Assembly: GCF_900182565.1 (NCBI RefSeq)
Contig: NZ_FXTI01000001.1
Span: forward strand, 186,001-250,000
Direction of reading: 5' to 3'
Origin: Melghirimyces algeriensis
GTDB taxonomy: Bacteria; Bacillota; Bacilli; Thermoactinomycetales; DSM-45169
DNA: 64,000 bases
Shown here: positions 49,283-58,566 of the stretch, in pieces
How positions within the stretch are numbered: the stretch's first letter is position 1
Layout of the letters: each line of letters begins with the position of its first letter
Position numbers and translations under genes: made by a program
The notes under the pieces: model-generated
What the model was told of the DNA's origin: nothing
The model's input: only the letters and a program-made list of their open reading frames with translations
The model's database searches: none

Positions 49283-50980
49283 ATGGCAGTAAAAGAAAAG
49301 GCCTGGTATTCATGCTATCCGGAAGCAATCCCGAAAAGCTTAACCTATCCGGATCATCCGTTACCTTATTTTTTGGAACAGGCAGCCAAGGACTTTCCTG
49401 AGCGGGAAGCGCTTTACTTTCTCGGTAAGCGCTTAACCTACCAGGAGCTTTTGGATGATGTTTATCGGATGGCTCAGGTGCTGAAGGAGTTGGGTATCAA
49501 ACAGGGTGATCGGGTTTCGATCATGTTGCCCAATTCCCCCCAGTCGGTGATCTCCTATTACGCCGTTTTGCTGATCGGGGGGATCGTGGTTCAGACCAAC
49601 CCGATGTATAAGGAACGGGAGTTGGAACATCAGTTGAATGACTCCGGGACGGAAACGATTATCTGTCTGGATCTGGTTTATCAGCAAGTGGAAAAGATAC
49701 GTGCCCGAACGCCCCTGAAGCGAATCATTGTAACCGGTATCAAAGATTACCTTCCTTTTCCCAAAAATCTTCTTTATCCGCTGAAGTTGAAAAAGGACGG
49801 AATTCATGTGGAGATTCCATATGGTGACGGTGTTTATGCTTTTTCTCAGCTAATGAAGAAAGCGCTTCCTCAACCGGTGAAATCCGAGATTTCTTCGATG
49901 GATGACATTGCCTTGATTCAATATACTGGGGGGACGACAGGATTTGCCAAAGGGGCGATGCTGACGCACCGGAATACCGTCGTCAATATCATTCAGTGCA
50001 ATGCCTGGGTTCACAAAGCGAAATATGGGGAGGAAAAAATGCTCGCCTTGGTTCCCTTTTTCCATGTATACGGGATGACGGTGGCGATGAATTATGCCAT
50101 ATACAAAGCAGCGACCATCATTCTCTTACCAAAATTCAATACCAAGGAAACCTTGAAAGTGATTGATAAAGAACGGCCCACTCTCTTTCCCGGAGCACCT
50201 ACGATGTATGTGGCTCTGCTCAACCATCCGGATACGCCGAAGTATGACCTTTCATCGATTCAAGCCTGTATCAGCGGGTCTGCTCCTCTTCCTCTTGTGG
50301 TTCAGGAGAAGTTTGAAAAGCTGACGGGAGGTCGGTTGGTTGAAGGATATGGACTGACGGAAAGTTCACCGGTTACTCATGCCAACCCGATTTGGGAAAA
50401 GCGGAAAAACGGCAGTATTGGTCTTCCCTGGCCGGATACGGACTGTCGGATTCTTGATCCAAACACAGGGGAAGAAGTTCCCCCAGGGGTTCCTGGAAAG
50501 CTTCAGGTCCGTGGGCCCCAAGTGATGAAAGGATACTGGAACCAGGAAAAGGAAACCGCCAGAGCATTGTCGGATGGCTGGTTGAACACAGGGGATATAG
50601 CCATGATGGATGATGAGGGATACTTTTATATCATGGATCGACAAAAGGATATGATTATTGCCGGTGGCTTCAATATCTATCCACGCGAAGTGGAAGAGGT
50701 GCTTTATGATCATCCCAAGGTGCAGGAGGCGGCAGTGATTGGAGTACCCGACCCATATCGCGGAGAAACAGTGAAAGCTTTTATTGTCTTAAAACCGGGT
50801 AAAACAACCACAGAGGAAGAATTGGATCGTTATTGCCGGGAAAAGTTAGCCAATTACAAGGTTCCGCGCAAGTATGAATTTCGGGAAGAGTTGCCAAAAA
50901 CCACAGTGGGCAAAGTCCTAAAACGGGTACTTATTGAAGAGGAAAACAGAAAATCAGAAGGGATGGAAACGACGGGATAA
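49283..50980 (+). CDS. lcfA: Long-chain fatty acid-CoA ligase
   Basis: FadD-type acyl-CoA synthetase of 565 residues that feeds beta-oxidation. The P-loop is IQYTGGTTGFAKGAMLTHRN near residue 213. Others are ALVPFFHVYGMTVA, GYGLTESSPVTH near 356, GWLNTGDIAMMDDEGYFYIM near 430, MIIAGGFNIYPREVEEVL, and the catalytic Lys in LPKTTVGKVLKR. AGAAGGAGGGAG precedes the ATG. It leads the lcfA-fadR-etfB-etfA block, and the operator in front makes it a FadR target. It differs from the AlkK-like ligase at 3.9 kb. Confidence 0.95.
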   Translation: MAVKEKAWYSCYPEAIPKSLTYPDHPLPYFLEQAAKDFPEREALYFLGKRLTYQELLDDVYRMAQVLKELGIKQGDRVSIMLPNSPQSVISYYAVLLIGGIVVQTNPMYKERELEHQLNDSGTETIICLDLVYQQVEKIRARTPLKRIIVTGIKDYLPFPKNLLYPLKLKKDGIHVEIPYGDGVYAFSQLMKKALPQPVKSEISSMDDIALIQYTGGTTGFAKGAMLTHRNTVVNIIQCNAWVHKAKYGEEKMLALVPFFHVYGMTVAMNYAIYKAATIILLPKFNTKETLKVIDKERPTLFPGAPTMYVALLNHPDTPKYDLSSIQACISGSAPLPLVVQEKFEKLTGGRLVEGYGLTESSPVTHANPIWEKRKNGSIGLPWPDTDCRILDPNTGEEVPPGVPGKLQVRGPQVMKGYWNQEKETARALSDGWLNTGDIAMMDDEGYFYIMDRQKDMIIAGGFNIYPREVEEVLYDHPKVQEAAVIGVPDPYRGETVKAFIVLKPGKTTTEEELDRYCREKLANYKVPRKYEFREELPKTTVGKVLKRVLIEEENRKSEGMETTG

Positions 50981-51108
50981 AGCGTTGATGGCGATATTGT
51001 TTTATGATATTTTGGTTTTTCTTGAAATTTGACAAGCTTTACTTTGTTTACACAACGAAACTTTTGCTATAATATTTTTGGATTCGCTTACATGCTCCTT
51101 CTCTGGAG

Positions 51109-51162
51109 TTGACAGACTAGGGAACGATCGAATAAACTAGGTATTGAATGAATGGTCATTCA
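51109..51162 (+). promoter_or_regulatory. fadR-etf promoter with FadR operator
   Basis: TTGACA (51109-51114), 18-bp gap, TAAACT (51133-51138), then the operator TGAATGAATGGTCATTCA (51145-51162) over the start site. FadR should repress its own operon. Confidence 0.85.
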
Positions 51163-51195
51163 TTTTTGTATCTGAAATAGGGAAGGAAGCAGGTT

Positions 51196-51780
51196 ATGGC
51201 AAAACGTACCGGAGAAAAGTATGATGCGATTATTAATGCAGCGGTTCGAGTAATCGCTCAATATGGATACCATCAAGCCCAAGTCTCCAAGATTGCCCGT
51301 GAGGCCAATGTGGCTGATGGGACCATTTACCTGTATTTTGAGAATAAAGATGATGTTCTTGTTTCGCTGTTTAATGAAAAAATGGGGGCTTTTATTTCGG
51401 ATGTGGAAAAGGCGTTGTCCAATGTTCCATCTCCGGTCAATCAACTGCGGGAACTGATCCGCCTGCATTTTGAGTACCTCCAGGCAGATGCGCAACTGGC
51501 GATTGTAACCCAGATTGAACTTCGTCAGTCCAAGCCAGCGGTAAGGAAAGAGATCGGTTTGATCCTGAAACGGTATTTGGGTGTCATTGACCGGGTGATT
51601 CAGGATGGGATCAAGGACGGACTATTTCGGGAGGATATCGATGTCCGGACGGCCCGACGGATGATTTTTGGAACGATGGACGAGACCGTAACATCCTGGA
51701 TTATGAAAGATTGCAAATACAGTTTGACGGACCAGGTGGAGCCGATGCTGGATTTGTTTTTAAACGGGCTGAGTAAGTAA
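51196..51780 (+). CDS. fadR: TetR-type fatty-acid regulator FadR
   Basis: Repressor of fatty-acid degradation genes, released by long-chain acyl-CoA. It has 194 residues. The N-terminal helix-turn-helix has YDAIINAAVRVIAQYGYHQA and VSKIAREANVADGTIYLYFE NKDDVL; the C-terminal ligand domain includes QIELRQSKPAVRKEIGLILK and a YLGVIDRVIQDGIKDGLFR stretch as in Bacillus FadR (YsiA). AGGGAAGGAAG precedes the ATG. Its location next to lcfA and etfBA, with four matching operators in the window, makes the assignment firm. In Bacillus fadB follows; here that gene is missing. Confidence 0.93.
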   Translation: MAKRTGEKYDAIINAAVRVIAQYGYHQAQVSKIAREANVADGTIYLYFENKDDVLVSLFNEKMGAFISDVEKALSNVPSPVNQLRELIRLHFEYLQADAQLAIVTQIELRQSKPAVRKEIGLILKRYLGVIDRVIQDGIKDGLFREDIDVRTARRMIFGTMDETVTSWIMKDCKYSLTDQVEPMLDLFLNGLSK

Positions 51781-51867
51781 AGAACAATGGGTTGTCCTCT
51801 TCTGGTTTGGGATTGTGGATTGATGGTGTTTTCTACCCGATTGGACAGGTGAAGGAGGAATGGGTAA

Positions 51868-52638
51868 ATGGATATTTTGGTGTGCTTGAAGCAAACGTTT
51901 GATACGGAAGAGAAAATTGTGATTGAAGACGGTCAGATCAGTGAAGATGGTGTTGAGTTTGTCATTAATCCTTATGATGAATACGCTGTGGAGGAAGCGA
52001 TTCGGCTTCGGGATGAACACGGTGGGGAAGTGACCGTGATCACGGTTGGACCGGAACGTGCGGAACAGGCTCTGCGCACCGCAATGGCCATGGGTGCAGA
52101 TAAAGGCATTATTGTTGATGATGAAGACTTGGAAAATGCGGATGAATACTCGATTGCCAAAGTGTTGGCAGCCGTGATCAATGATTTGGATTACGATCTC
52201 ATTTTGGGTGGGTATATGGCGATTGATGACGGTTCTGCCCAGGTAGGTCCACGATTGGCGGAACTGTTGGAAATTCCCCATATTTCCACGATTACAAAAG
52301 TGACAGTGGACGGTGACCGAGTGGAAGTGGAAAAAGATGTGGAGGGGGATGTGGAATACATCCAGTCCAAGCTGCCGATCTTGCTCACTGCTCAACAGGG
52401 GCTGAACGATCCTCGTTACCCTTCCCTTCCCGGCATCATGAAGGCAAAGAAAAAACCGATGGAACGCCTGGATCTCGATGATCTGGATTTGGATGAGGAT
52501 GAGTTGGAAGGAAAAACGGAAACCCTAGAAATTTCACTGCCCCCGGAAAAAGAGGCAGGCAAAATCCTGGAAGGGGAATTGGAGGAACAGACCAAGGAGC
52601 TCGTTCAATTGCTAAAAAATGAAGCAAAAGTTATTTGA
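51868..52638 (+). CDS. etfB: Electron transfer flavoprotein, beta subunit
   Basis: Half of the ETF heterodimer that takes electrons from acyl-CoA dehydrogenases. It has 256 residues. The start MDILVCLKQTFDTEEKIVIE, then INPYDEYAVEEAIRLRDEHG, then AMAMGADKGIIV and the signature region GYMAIDDGSAQVGPRLAELL are standard EtfB. The AMP-binding part is present. AAGGAGGAATG precedes the ATG. It is 87 bp after fadR and 21 bp before etfA, so they share the FadR-controlled transcript. Confidence 0.96.
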   Translation: MDILVCLKQTFDTEEKIVIEDGQISEDGVEFVINPYDEYAVEEAIRLRDEHGGEVTVITVGPERAEQALRTAMAMGADKGIIVDDEDLENADEYSIAKVLAAVINDLDYDLILGGYMAIDDGSAQVGPRLAELLEIPHISTITKVTVDGDRVEVEKDVEGDVEYIQSKLPILLTAQQGLNDPRYPSLPGIMKAKKKPMERLDLDDLDLDEDELEGKTETLEISLPPEKEAGKILEGELEEQTKELVQLLKNEAKVI

Positions 52639-52659
52639 GCGTAGAAGGGGGAATGGGAG

Positions 52660-53643
52660 ATGAGCAAAAAAGTACTGGTACTGGCTGATGTTCGTGACGG
52701 AGAGCTGAGAAATGTTACGTTGGAAAGTCTGGCAGCGGCAACCAAAGTGGCCGAAGGCGGGGTAGTGACCGCCACAGTCTTTGGCAGTAACGCAAAGGAT
52801 TTGGTGGAGAAGCTTTCGCATCATGGTGCGGATCAGGTGGTTTTGGTGACCGATCCAGCGTTGGATCAATACACAACAGACGCCTATTTTCAGGCTTTTA
52901 AACAAGTGATTGAAAAAGTGGAGCCGGATGTCATCTTCACTGGCCATACCGCCGTCGGTCGGGATGTCAGCCCCCGGATCGCTGCCCGTCTCGGTTTAGG
53001 TTTGATTTCGGACTGTACCGGGCTGGAGCTTGTGGACGGAAAAATGGTGTTTACAAGACCGATCTACGCAGGAAAGGCCTTTGTGAAGAAAGCGGTTCGA
53101 GAAGGCATTGTCTTTGCTACTATCCGACCCAACAACATTCCGGCACTGGAAGCTGATACCTCCCGCTCTGCCGTGACGGAAGAGTTGGACGTTCAGTTGG
53201 AGAAAGACTCCCTTCGGACGCTGATCAAGGATGTGGTTCGAAAAACCTCAGACGGTGTTGACCTGTCAGAAGCTCGAGTCGTGATCGCCGGGGGTCGCGG
53301 AGTAAAGAGTGCGGATGGCTTTAAACCGCTTGAAGAGTTGGCAAGCGTTCTCGGTGGTGCTGTCGGTGCTTCGCGGGGTGCCTGTGATGCAGAATACTGT
53401 GATTATGCCCTTCAGATTGGTCAAACCGGAAAAGTGGTTACGCCGGATCTGTACATTGCCTGCGGGATTTCTGGAGCGATCCAGCACCTGGCGGGGATGT
53501 CCAATTCCAAAGTAATCGTGGCAATCAATAAAGACCCGGAAGCCAATATCTTCAGTGTAGCCGATTATGGAATTGTCGGGGACCTCTTTGAGGTGGTTCC
53601 GATGCTGACAGAAGAATTCAAGAAAGTGCTTGTGGAGAACTGA
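52660..53643 (+). CDS. etfA: Electron transfer flavoprotein, alpha subunit
   Basis: FAD-binding subunit of ETF, 327 residues. The N-terminal domain includes VLVLADVRDGELRNVTLESL and FTGHTAVGRDVSPRIAARLG. The C-terminal FAD domain has VVIAGGRGVKSADGFKPLEE, VGASRGACDAEYCDYALQIG QTGKVVTPDLYIACGISGAI and the final NKDPEANIFSVADYGIVGDL. It passes electrons from beta-oxidation to the quinone pool. GGGGGAATGGGAG precedes the ATG. Last gene of the fatty-acid operon; a terminator follows. Confidence 0.97.
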   Translation: MSKKVLVLADVRDGELRNVTLESLAAATKVAEGGVVTATVFGSNAKDLVEKLSHHGADQVVLVTDPALDQYTTDAYFQAFKQVIEKVEPDVIFTGHTAVGRDVSPRIAARLGLGLISDCTGLELVDGKMVFTRPIYAGKAFVKKAVREGIVFATIRPNNIPALEADTSRSAVTEELDVQLEKDSLRTLIKDVVRKTSDGVDLSEARVVIAGGRGVKSADGFKPLEELASVLGGAVGASRGACDAEYCDYALQIGQTGKVVTPDLYIACGISGAIQHLAGMSNSKVIVAINKDPEANIFSVADYGIVGDLFEVVPMLTEEFKKVLVEN

Positions 53644-53660
53644 TCATTTATAAGGAAGGA

Positions 53661-53694
53661 AACGGGCGAAAATGTTCATTTTCTGCCCGTTTTT
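53661..53694 (+). terminator. Terminator after etfA
   Basis: AACGGGC...GAAAATG pairs with CATTTTC...GCCCGTT, followed by TTTT. Confidence 0.9.
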
Positions 53695-53863
53695 CGCTTC
53701 TCAATATACATATGGGAGTATATGATGCTTGTGAACTTTCAATTCGGAGTGGTATACTGTGGATACGGTTGACAAATACTGTGGCTGAAAGCTTACAAAG
53801 CCCAGTATCATGGGATTTCAGCCGTGCGGGGTCTTAAGCAGGATTATTTGAGGAGGAAGTTGT

Positions 53864-54178
53864 ATGGCGATTAAAGATATTACCGATCAAACATTTAGCA
53901 ATGAAGTGGCATCCGGTACGGTATTGGTGGATTTTTGGGCTCCTTGGTGTGGCCCCTGCAAAATGATTGCGCCGGTGCTTGAGGAGCTTGATCAGGAAGT
54001 GGGCGACAAGCTCCAGATCGCCAAAGTAAACGTGGATGAAAACCCGGATACTGCCGGGCGTTTCGGTGTAATGAGCATTCCCACCCTGATGGTTTTCAAG
54101 GATGGGGAAATGGTGGATAAGCTACACGGCTTCCAGCCCAAAGAACAACTGTTGGAGTGGTTGAATCCCCACTTTTAA
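53864..54178 (+). CDS. trxA: Thioredoxin
   Basis: Cytoplasmic disulfide reductase of 104 residues. The active site is WAPWCGPCKM with Cys29 and Cys32; the cis-Pro is in MSIPTLMVFKDGE, and the buried Asp in LVDFWAP. A complete, single-domain TrxA. GAGGAGGAAG precedes the ATG. It lies between etfA and uvrC as in Bacillus, although two membrane-protein genes on the other strand have been placed in between. A terminator follows. Confidence 0.97.
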   Translation: MAIKDITDQTFSNEVASGTVLVDFWAPWCGPCKMIAPVLEELDQEVGDKLQIAKVNVDENPDTAGRFGVMSIPTLMVFKDGEMVDKLHGFQPKEQLLEWLNPHF

Positions 54179-54190
54179 TATCGGATAGAA

Positions 54191-54226
54191 AACAGCCTGC
54201 ACTTTATCTGGTGCAGGCTGTTTTTC
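54191..54226 (+). terminator. Terminator after trxA
   Basis: ACAGCCTGCAC pairs with GTGCAGGCTGT, followed by TTTTCTTG. Confidence 0.9.
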
Positions 54227-54232
54227 TTGTGG

Positions 54233-55474
54233 TCAATCGTTGTTATCATTGTCAGATTTAGATGTTTTGTCATCCATTTGCGATGGAGCAAAATCGGTTC
54301 CTTCACTGGGTGGCAGGAACGGGTCATATCTTTTTTCCTCCGGAGGGGTAAACGGATCATTCCCCTGAGAGGAAGAGGGTTTCTCAGCCGGTGTATACGA
54401 ATCATTGGACGTTGGCGATGGTGGTCTCTCTGCCGGAGAAAACGGATCCGTTGAGGACGGGGAAGAATAGGATTCCTCACTCGATCTGAAGGAATCGTTT
54501 CGATGGGAATGGTGAGACCCTTCATCCGGTACAGTGGTTTCATTTCCTCCCCCGTAGGGATGGTTCCATTCCTCGGTTTTTTCCTTATCTGGAGCGACCC
54601 ATCGGCGCATGTATCGCTTGTAGCGGTAAGCGATAAACAGTGTGGATGCAACCCCTATCATCGGAATGGTGAGAAGAACCAGTACAAACATCATAAAATT
54701 GACAAGAATGCCAATGGCCCCAGAATCCGAAGCTCCAACCAGTGTGAAAATCACACCGATGATTCCGTAGAAAATGAAAAAGAACACCATCAACAGAATC
54801 AGAAGCAGGATGGTTCCAACTGTTTTCCCCAATGATTTCCGGGAAGCTTGGAAAGAGAGTTTAATGGATTCCCAAGGTCCTTTGTTTTCAGCAATCAAGA
54901 TGACCGGTGCAAAGATCAACAGACATAAAAAACCGATCAGAGCCAATAGAAAAAGAAACCACAGGATTCCACAGAAAACCATGAAGATCATGCTGTCGGC
55001 TTCATAGGCAAACATAATCCCCAGGTCGGCTGCAATCAATGGGACACTGATCGGAATGGTAATCAGAATGATCAGTATGGATTGCAGGAAGATTCGCCAG
55101 AAATAGCGAAAACCCAAACGGAAGAAAGAGAGCAGAGAAGTACTGCCATCCAGCACTGCTTCAGTGGCCATTCCCAAACTGCCAGCGGTTTGAAAAGATG
55201 AGGTGAACAATATCGTCAGACAGTAGAGAATGAGTAAGAGAATGATACCGAAGACCATTCCTGCGCCTAGCGCTTCTAAATTGCCTTCCGGTATATTTCC
55301 TGTTTGCAGATCTGTAACGGAGATTCCTACTGCAGCAAATATGGTGATTAAACCAACCAAGTAGAAGATGAGTATAAACATGCTTAAAACAACAGTGGTG
55401 ATGAGGTTTCCTAGGAAGTAACCTCCCCACATCTTTAAGCCGTGCTTTTTAAGCAGGCCAAAGTATGTATCCAT
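54233..55474 (-). CDS. Multi-helix membrane protein with long polar C-terminal tail
   Basis: A protein of 413 residues. It begins MDTYFGLLKKHGLKMWGGYF and has six membrane helices up to about residue 285, then YKRYMRRWVAPDKEK and a ~115-residue low-complexity tail rich in Ser, Pro, Asp, Asn and Glu with repeated SDPF/NDPFTP-like units. The helical region resembles the product of the next gene upstream (55625-56599): similar start, FRLGFRYFWRIF and later FRYLFRVIG. These look like members of the glycerophosphodiester-phosphodiesterase-membrane-type or DUF975-like families; I cannot name it with certainty. AGGTTGTTG precedes the ATG. Confidence 0.75.
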   Translation of the reverse strand: MDTYFGLLKKHGLKMWGGYFLGNLITTVVLSMFILIFYLVGLITIFAAVGISVTDLQTGNIPEGNLEALGAGMVFGIILLLILYCLTILFTSSFQTAGSLGMATEAVLDGSTSLLSFFRLGFRYFWRIFLQSILIILITIPISVPLIAADLGIMFAYEADSMIFMVFCGILWFLFLLALIGFLCLLIFAPVILIAENKGPWESIKLSFQASRKSLGKTVGTILLLILLMVFFFIFYGIIGVIFTLVGASDSGAIGILVNFMMFVLVLLTIPMIGVASTLFIAYRYKRYMRRWVAPDKEKTEEWNHPYGGGNETTVPDEGSHHSHRNDSFRSSEESYSSPSSTDPFSPAERPPSPTSNDSYTPAEKPSSSQGNDPFTPPEEKRYDPFLPPSEGTDFAPSQMDDKTSKSDNDNND

Positions 55475-55582
55475 ATAACAACAACCTCCCAGCTAAAGAT
55501 AATCTTACAATCATCATATACGATTGACAATCGTTTCGGTTTCAGAAAATTACGCTGGAGCCATTTTTAGATATTTGGATCT

Positions 55583-55615
55583 AGAAAAAAAGAAGCACAG
55601 GAGAGATCCCTGTGC
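55583..55615 (-). terminator. Terminator after the upstream membrane-protein paralogue
   Basis: On the minus strand GCACAGGG and TCCTGTGC pair, followed by TTCTTTTTTT. Confidence 0.85.
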
Positions 55616-55624
55616 CCGATTGTA

Positions 55625-56599
55625 TTAACCATCTGACGTTTGTTTTTCTTTGTTGTTGCTGAAACCGTCTGTTTCGCTTCCATCAATGGATGATAATAAT
55701 TGAACCGGGGTTTGATCATCTTCCGGAAACAAGTCCCCTGCATTCCGGAGAATATATCGGCGGAAAAGGATCACATATGCTGTGATGGTTGGCAAGGTTC
55801 CCAAGAGTACCAACAGAACAGCACCGAAAGTAAATCCCACCATGTCAGCAATGGCTCCGTCATCAAAAAAGCGAAGAATCAACCACGGGAAAACGGCAAT
55901 GAACATGACCAAAATCGATGTCAATACAGCTGTGATCATGGCAAGCAAACAGGAAACCACCGTTCGGCCAAATTGAGAGAACAGCAGTTTAAATCCATTG
56001 GCAAAGGAACGAAAGACCCCCATCTCTTCTGCAAACATGACCACAGAGGAATGGGTGAGAGCGTTTAATAGAAGCAGGCTGAGAATTCCTCCAATGATGG
56101 CCAACAGGATCATCCAAAACGATTCTCCCATCGTGAGGATGGAGAGACAGCCCCAGCCTGTCAATAGGATGCCAAAGGCAAGGACGCTGAGAATGTTCAA
56201 ACCGATCACCCGAAACAGATAGCGAAATCCATAGGAGAAGAAATGTCCGATGCCAGTTTGGTTTTCCAGTACCGCTTGCCTAATCGCTCCGATCAGTCCA
56301 GCTCTGAAAAATGTAATACTCAAGAGTGTTAACAACATAAAAAATCCGATATATCCGGCGACCAGCCGACTATGTTCCATTACGATCTGAATGGATTCCG
56401 TTGCAATGGATTCAACAGTTCTGGGAGAAGCGGCCAAACGCTTCAGAAGGTCCAATAGATCTGCGGATTTAGGTTCCATGATCATGGCAAAAAACAATAA
56501 AGGAAGTAACAAAAAGACAAAGATACAGCATCCGGTGACGACAGAACCAAACCAGAGCTTGGTTCCATGCCGGTTTAGCAGGCGGAATGTTTCCCCCAA
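55625..56599 (-). CDS. Multi-helix membrane protein, paralogue of the 54.2-55.5 kb gene
   Basis: A protein of 324 residues from a TTG start at 56599, chosen because GGGGGAGG lies 7 bases upstream and the resulting GETFRLLNRHGTKLWFGSVV matches the paralogue start. A longer frame to 56647 exists. Six membrane helices are expected, with GIGHFFSYGFRYLFRVIGLN in the middle and VILFRRYILRNAGDLFPEDD before a short polar tail. Role unknown. Tandem arrangement on the same strand and related starts point to an old duplication; a terminator separates them, so expression may differ. Confidence 0.7.
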   Translation of the reverse strand: MGETFRLLNRHGTKLWFGSVVTGCCIFVFLLLPLLFFAMIMEPKSADLLDLLKRLAASPRTVESIATESIQIVMEHSRLVAGYIGFFMLLTLLSITFFRAGLIGAIRQAVLENQTGIGHFFSYGFRYLFRVIGLNILSVLAFGILLTGWGCLSILTMGESFWMILLAIIGGILSLLLLNALTHSSVVMFAEEMGVFRSFANGFKLLFSQFGRTVVSCLLAMITAVLTSILVMFIAVFPWLILRFFDDGAIADMVGFTFGAVLLVLLGTLPTITAYVILFRRYILRNAGDLFPEDDQTPVQLLSSIDGSETDGFSNNKEKQTSDG

Positions 56600-56745
56600 A
56601 CCAATTCCTCCCCCAACGTTATGGTCACAACTATCGTATCTTTTCAATGTTTAAAGGACAAGCAGTACTTTTATGAAAGAATGGATCATCACCTTTGTTT
56701 AAATATGAATCCAGCCTTATAATAAATAGCTAGGGGGGAAGAACC

Positions 56746-58554
56746 ATGAAAAAGAAATTGCATGATAAACTCTCTCTGCTTCCGGATCTCCCCGGTTGTT
56801 ATCTGATGAAGAATGCCAGTGCAGAAATTATTTATGTTGGAAAAGCGAAAAGTCTTAAAAATCGCGTTCGCTCTTATTTTACTGGAAGTCATGATGGAAA
56901 GACACAGTTGATGATCTCACAAATTGAAGATGTTGAATATATAGTCACCCAAAGTGCAACGGAAGCTTTGATCCTAGAAGCCAATCTCATTAAGCGGCAT
57001 CGGCCCCATTACAATGTATTGATGAAGGATGACAAATCCTATCCGTATATTCGACTGACAAAGGAAACGCACCCCCGATTGGAAGTCACAAGAAAAGTGA
57101 AAAAAGACGGCTCCCGTTACTTTGGTCCCTATCCCAATGCCCAAGCGGCACAACAGACGAAAAAACTGTTGGATAAGCTATACCCTTTACGAAAGTGCCG
57201 GACCCTCCCCAAGCGTGTATGCCTTTACTATCATCTGGGGCAGTGTTTGGCACCCTGTGAGTTTGATGTGGACCCCACCCAGTATGAGGAGATGACGCGA
57301 AATATCGTCCGGTTTTTAGGTGGGGGATATAAGGACGTACAGCGGGAATTGGAACAAAAGATGGGACAGGCGTCCGAAGCGTTGAACTTTGAACGGGCAA
57401 AAGAACTGCGGGATTTGATTCGGCACATCGAATCTGTAATGGTCCGACAGAATATCATTCTCAATGATCATGCTGACCGTGATGTGTTCGGTTATGCTGC
57501 GGACAAGGGAATGATGTGTGTTCAGGTCTTTTTTGTTCGTCAGGGAAAATTGATTGAACGGGATGTGGCCATTTTTCCCTATTACGGAGAGGCACAGGAA
57601 GATTTTCTTTCCTATGTGACACAGTTTTATCATGAACAACCGGCATTGCCGAAAGAAATCAATCTTCCGGAAGAGACAGAAGCGGAGCTTCTGGATGATT
57701 GGCTGACCAAGGTACATGTCCATATTCCCAAAAGAGGAATGAAAAAGCGCCTGGTGGAAATGGCGCAGGAAAATGCCCGTATCGCCCTGGCTGAACGATT
57801 TCAGCTCCTGGAAAGAGATCAGGGACGCACGGTAGAAGCCGCCCGCCGATTGGGAGAATCACTGGGAATCGGTTATCCAAAACGGATCGAAGCCTTTGAT
57901 AATTCCAATATTCAAGGGACTGATCCGGTATCTGCGATGGTGGTGTTTATCGACGGAAAGCCGGATAAAAAAGAATATCGAAAGTATAAAATACGTACGG
58001 TTCAGGGTCCAGATGATTATGAGACCATGCGGGAAGTGATTCGAAGACGCTACACCCGGATTTTGAAGGAAGACTTACCCCTTCCTGAACTGGTGGTGGT
58101 GGACGGCGGGGGAGGTCAGATGTCAGCGGCGGTGGATGTATTGGAAAATGAACTGGGCCTGTTTATTCCCGTGGCCGGTTTGGTGAAAGACGAGCGGCAT
58201 AAAACGGCACGTCTTCTTTTTGGGCAACCACCGGAAAAGGTGGATATGGCCCAGGGAAGCAAAGAGTTTTATCTGCTTCAGCGGATTCAGGAAGAAGTGC
58301 ATCGGTTTGCTGTTGCATTTCATCGGCAAACGCGGGGAAAAGCCATGGTGCGATCAGTGTTGGATGAGATTCCTGGAGTGGGAAAGAAGCGTAAACAGCT
58401 TTTATACCAACATTTTGGTTCGTTGGAGCGAATGAAAAAGGCAAGTGTGGAGGAGTACCGAAAGGCCGGAATCGGAGACCGGTTGGCACGGGAAATCCGG
58501 AAATATTTACGTGATGAGAAAACTGAAAAGGATGCTTCAGAAAAAAGCGATTAG
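56746..58554 (+). CDS. uvrC: Excinuclease ABC subunit C
   Basis: Dual-incision nuclease of nucleotide excision repair, 602 residues. The GIY-YIG domain begins LPDLPGCYLMKNASAEIIYV, then GKAKSLKNRVRSYF with the catalytic Tyr/Arg/Glu region. Cys-rich CLYYHLGQCLAPCEF is near residue 165 and the UVR motif (EQKMGQASEALNFERAKELR) near 205. The RNase H-like domain has IEAFDNSNIQGTDPVSAMVV and VVDGGGGQMSAA. Two helix-hairpin-helix motifs at the end (LDEIPGVGKKRKQLLYQHFG; AGIGDRLAREI) bind DNA. GGGGGGAAG precedes the ATG. mobA follows after 12 bp. Confidence 0.97.
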   Translation: MKKKLHDKLSLLPDLPGCYLMKNASAEIIYVGKAKSLKNRVRSYFTGSHDGKTQLMISQIEDVEYIVTQSATEALILEANLIKRHRPHYNVLMKDDKSYPYIRLTKETHPRLEVTRKVKKDGSRYFGPYPNAQAAQQTKKLLDKLYPLRKCRTLPKRVCLYYHLGQCLAPCEFDVDPTQYEEMTRNIVRFLGGGYKDVQRELEQKMGQASEALNFERAKELRDLIRHIESVMVRQNIILNDHADRDVFGYAADKGMMCVQVFFVRQGKLIERDVAIFPYYGEAQEDFLSYVTQFYHEQPALPKEINLPEETEAELLDDWLTKVHVHIPKRGMKKRLVEMAQENARIALAERFQLLERDQGRTVEAARRLGESLGIGYPKRIEAFDNSNIQGTDPVSAMVVFIDGKPDKKEYRKYKIRTVQGPDDYETMREVIRRRYTRILKEDLPLPELVVVDGGGGQMSAAVDVLENELGLFIPVAGLVKDERHKTARLLFGQPPEKVDMAQGSKEFYLLQRIQEEVHRFAVAFHRQTRGKAMVRSVLDEIPGVGKKRKQLLYQHFGSLERMKKASVEEYRKAGIGDRLAREIRKYLRDEKTEKDASEKSD

Positions 58555-58566
58555 CAGGGAGAGCCT

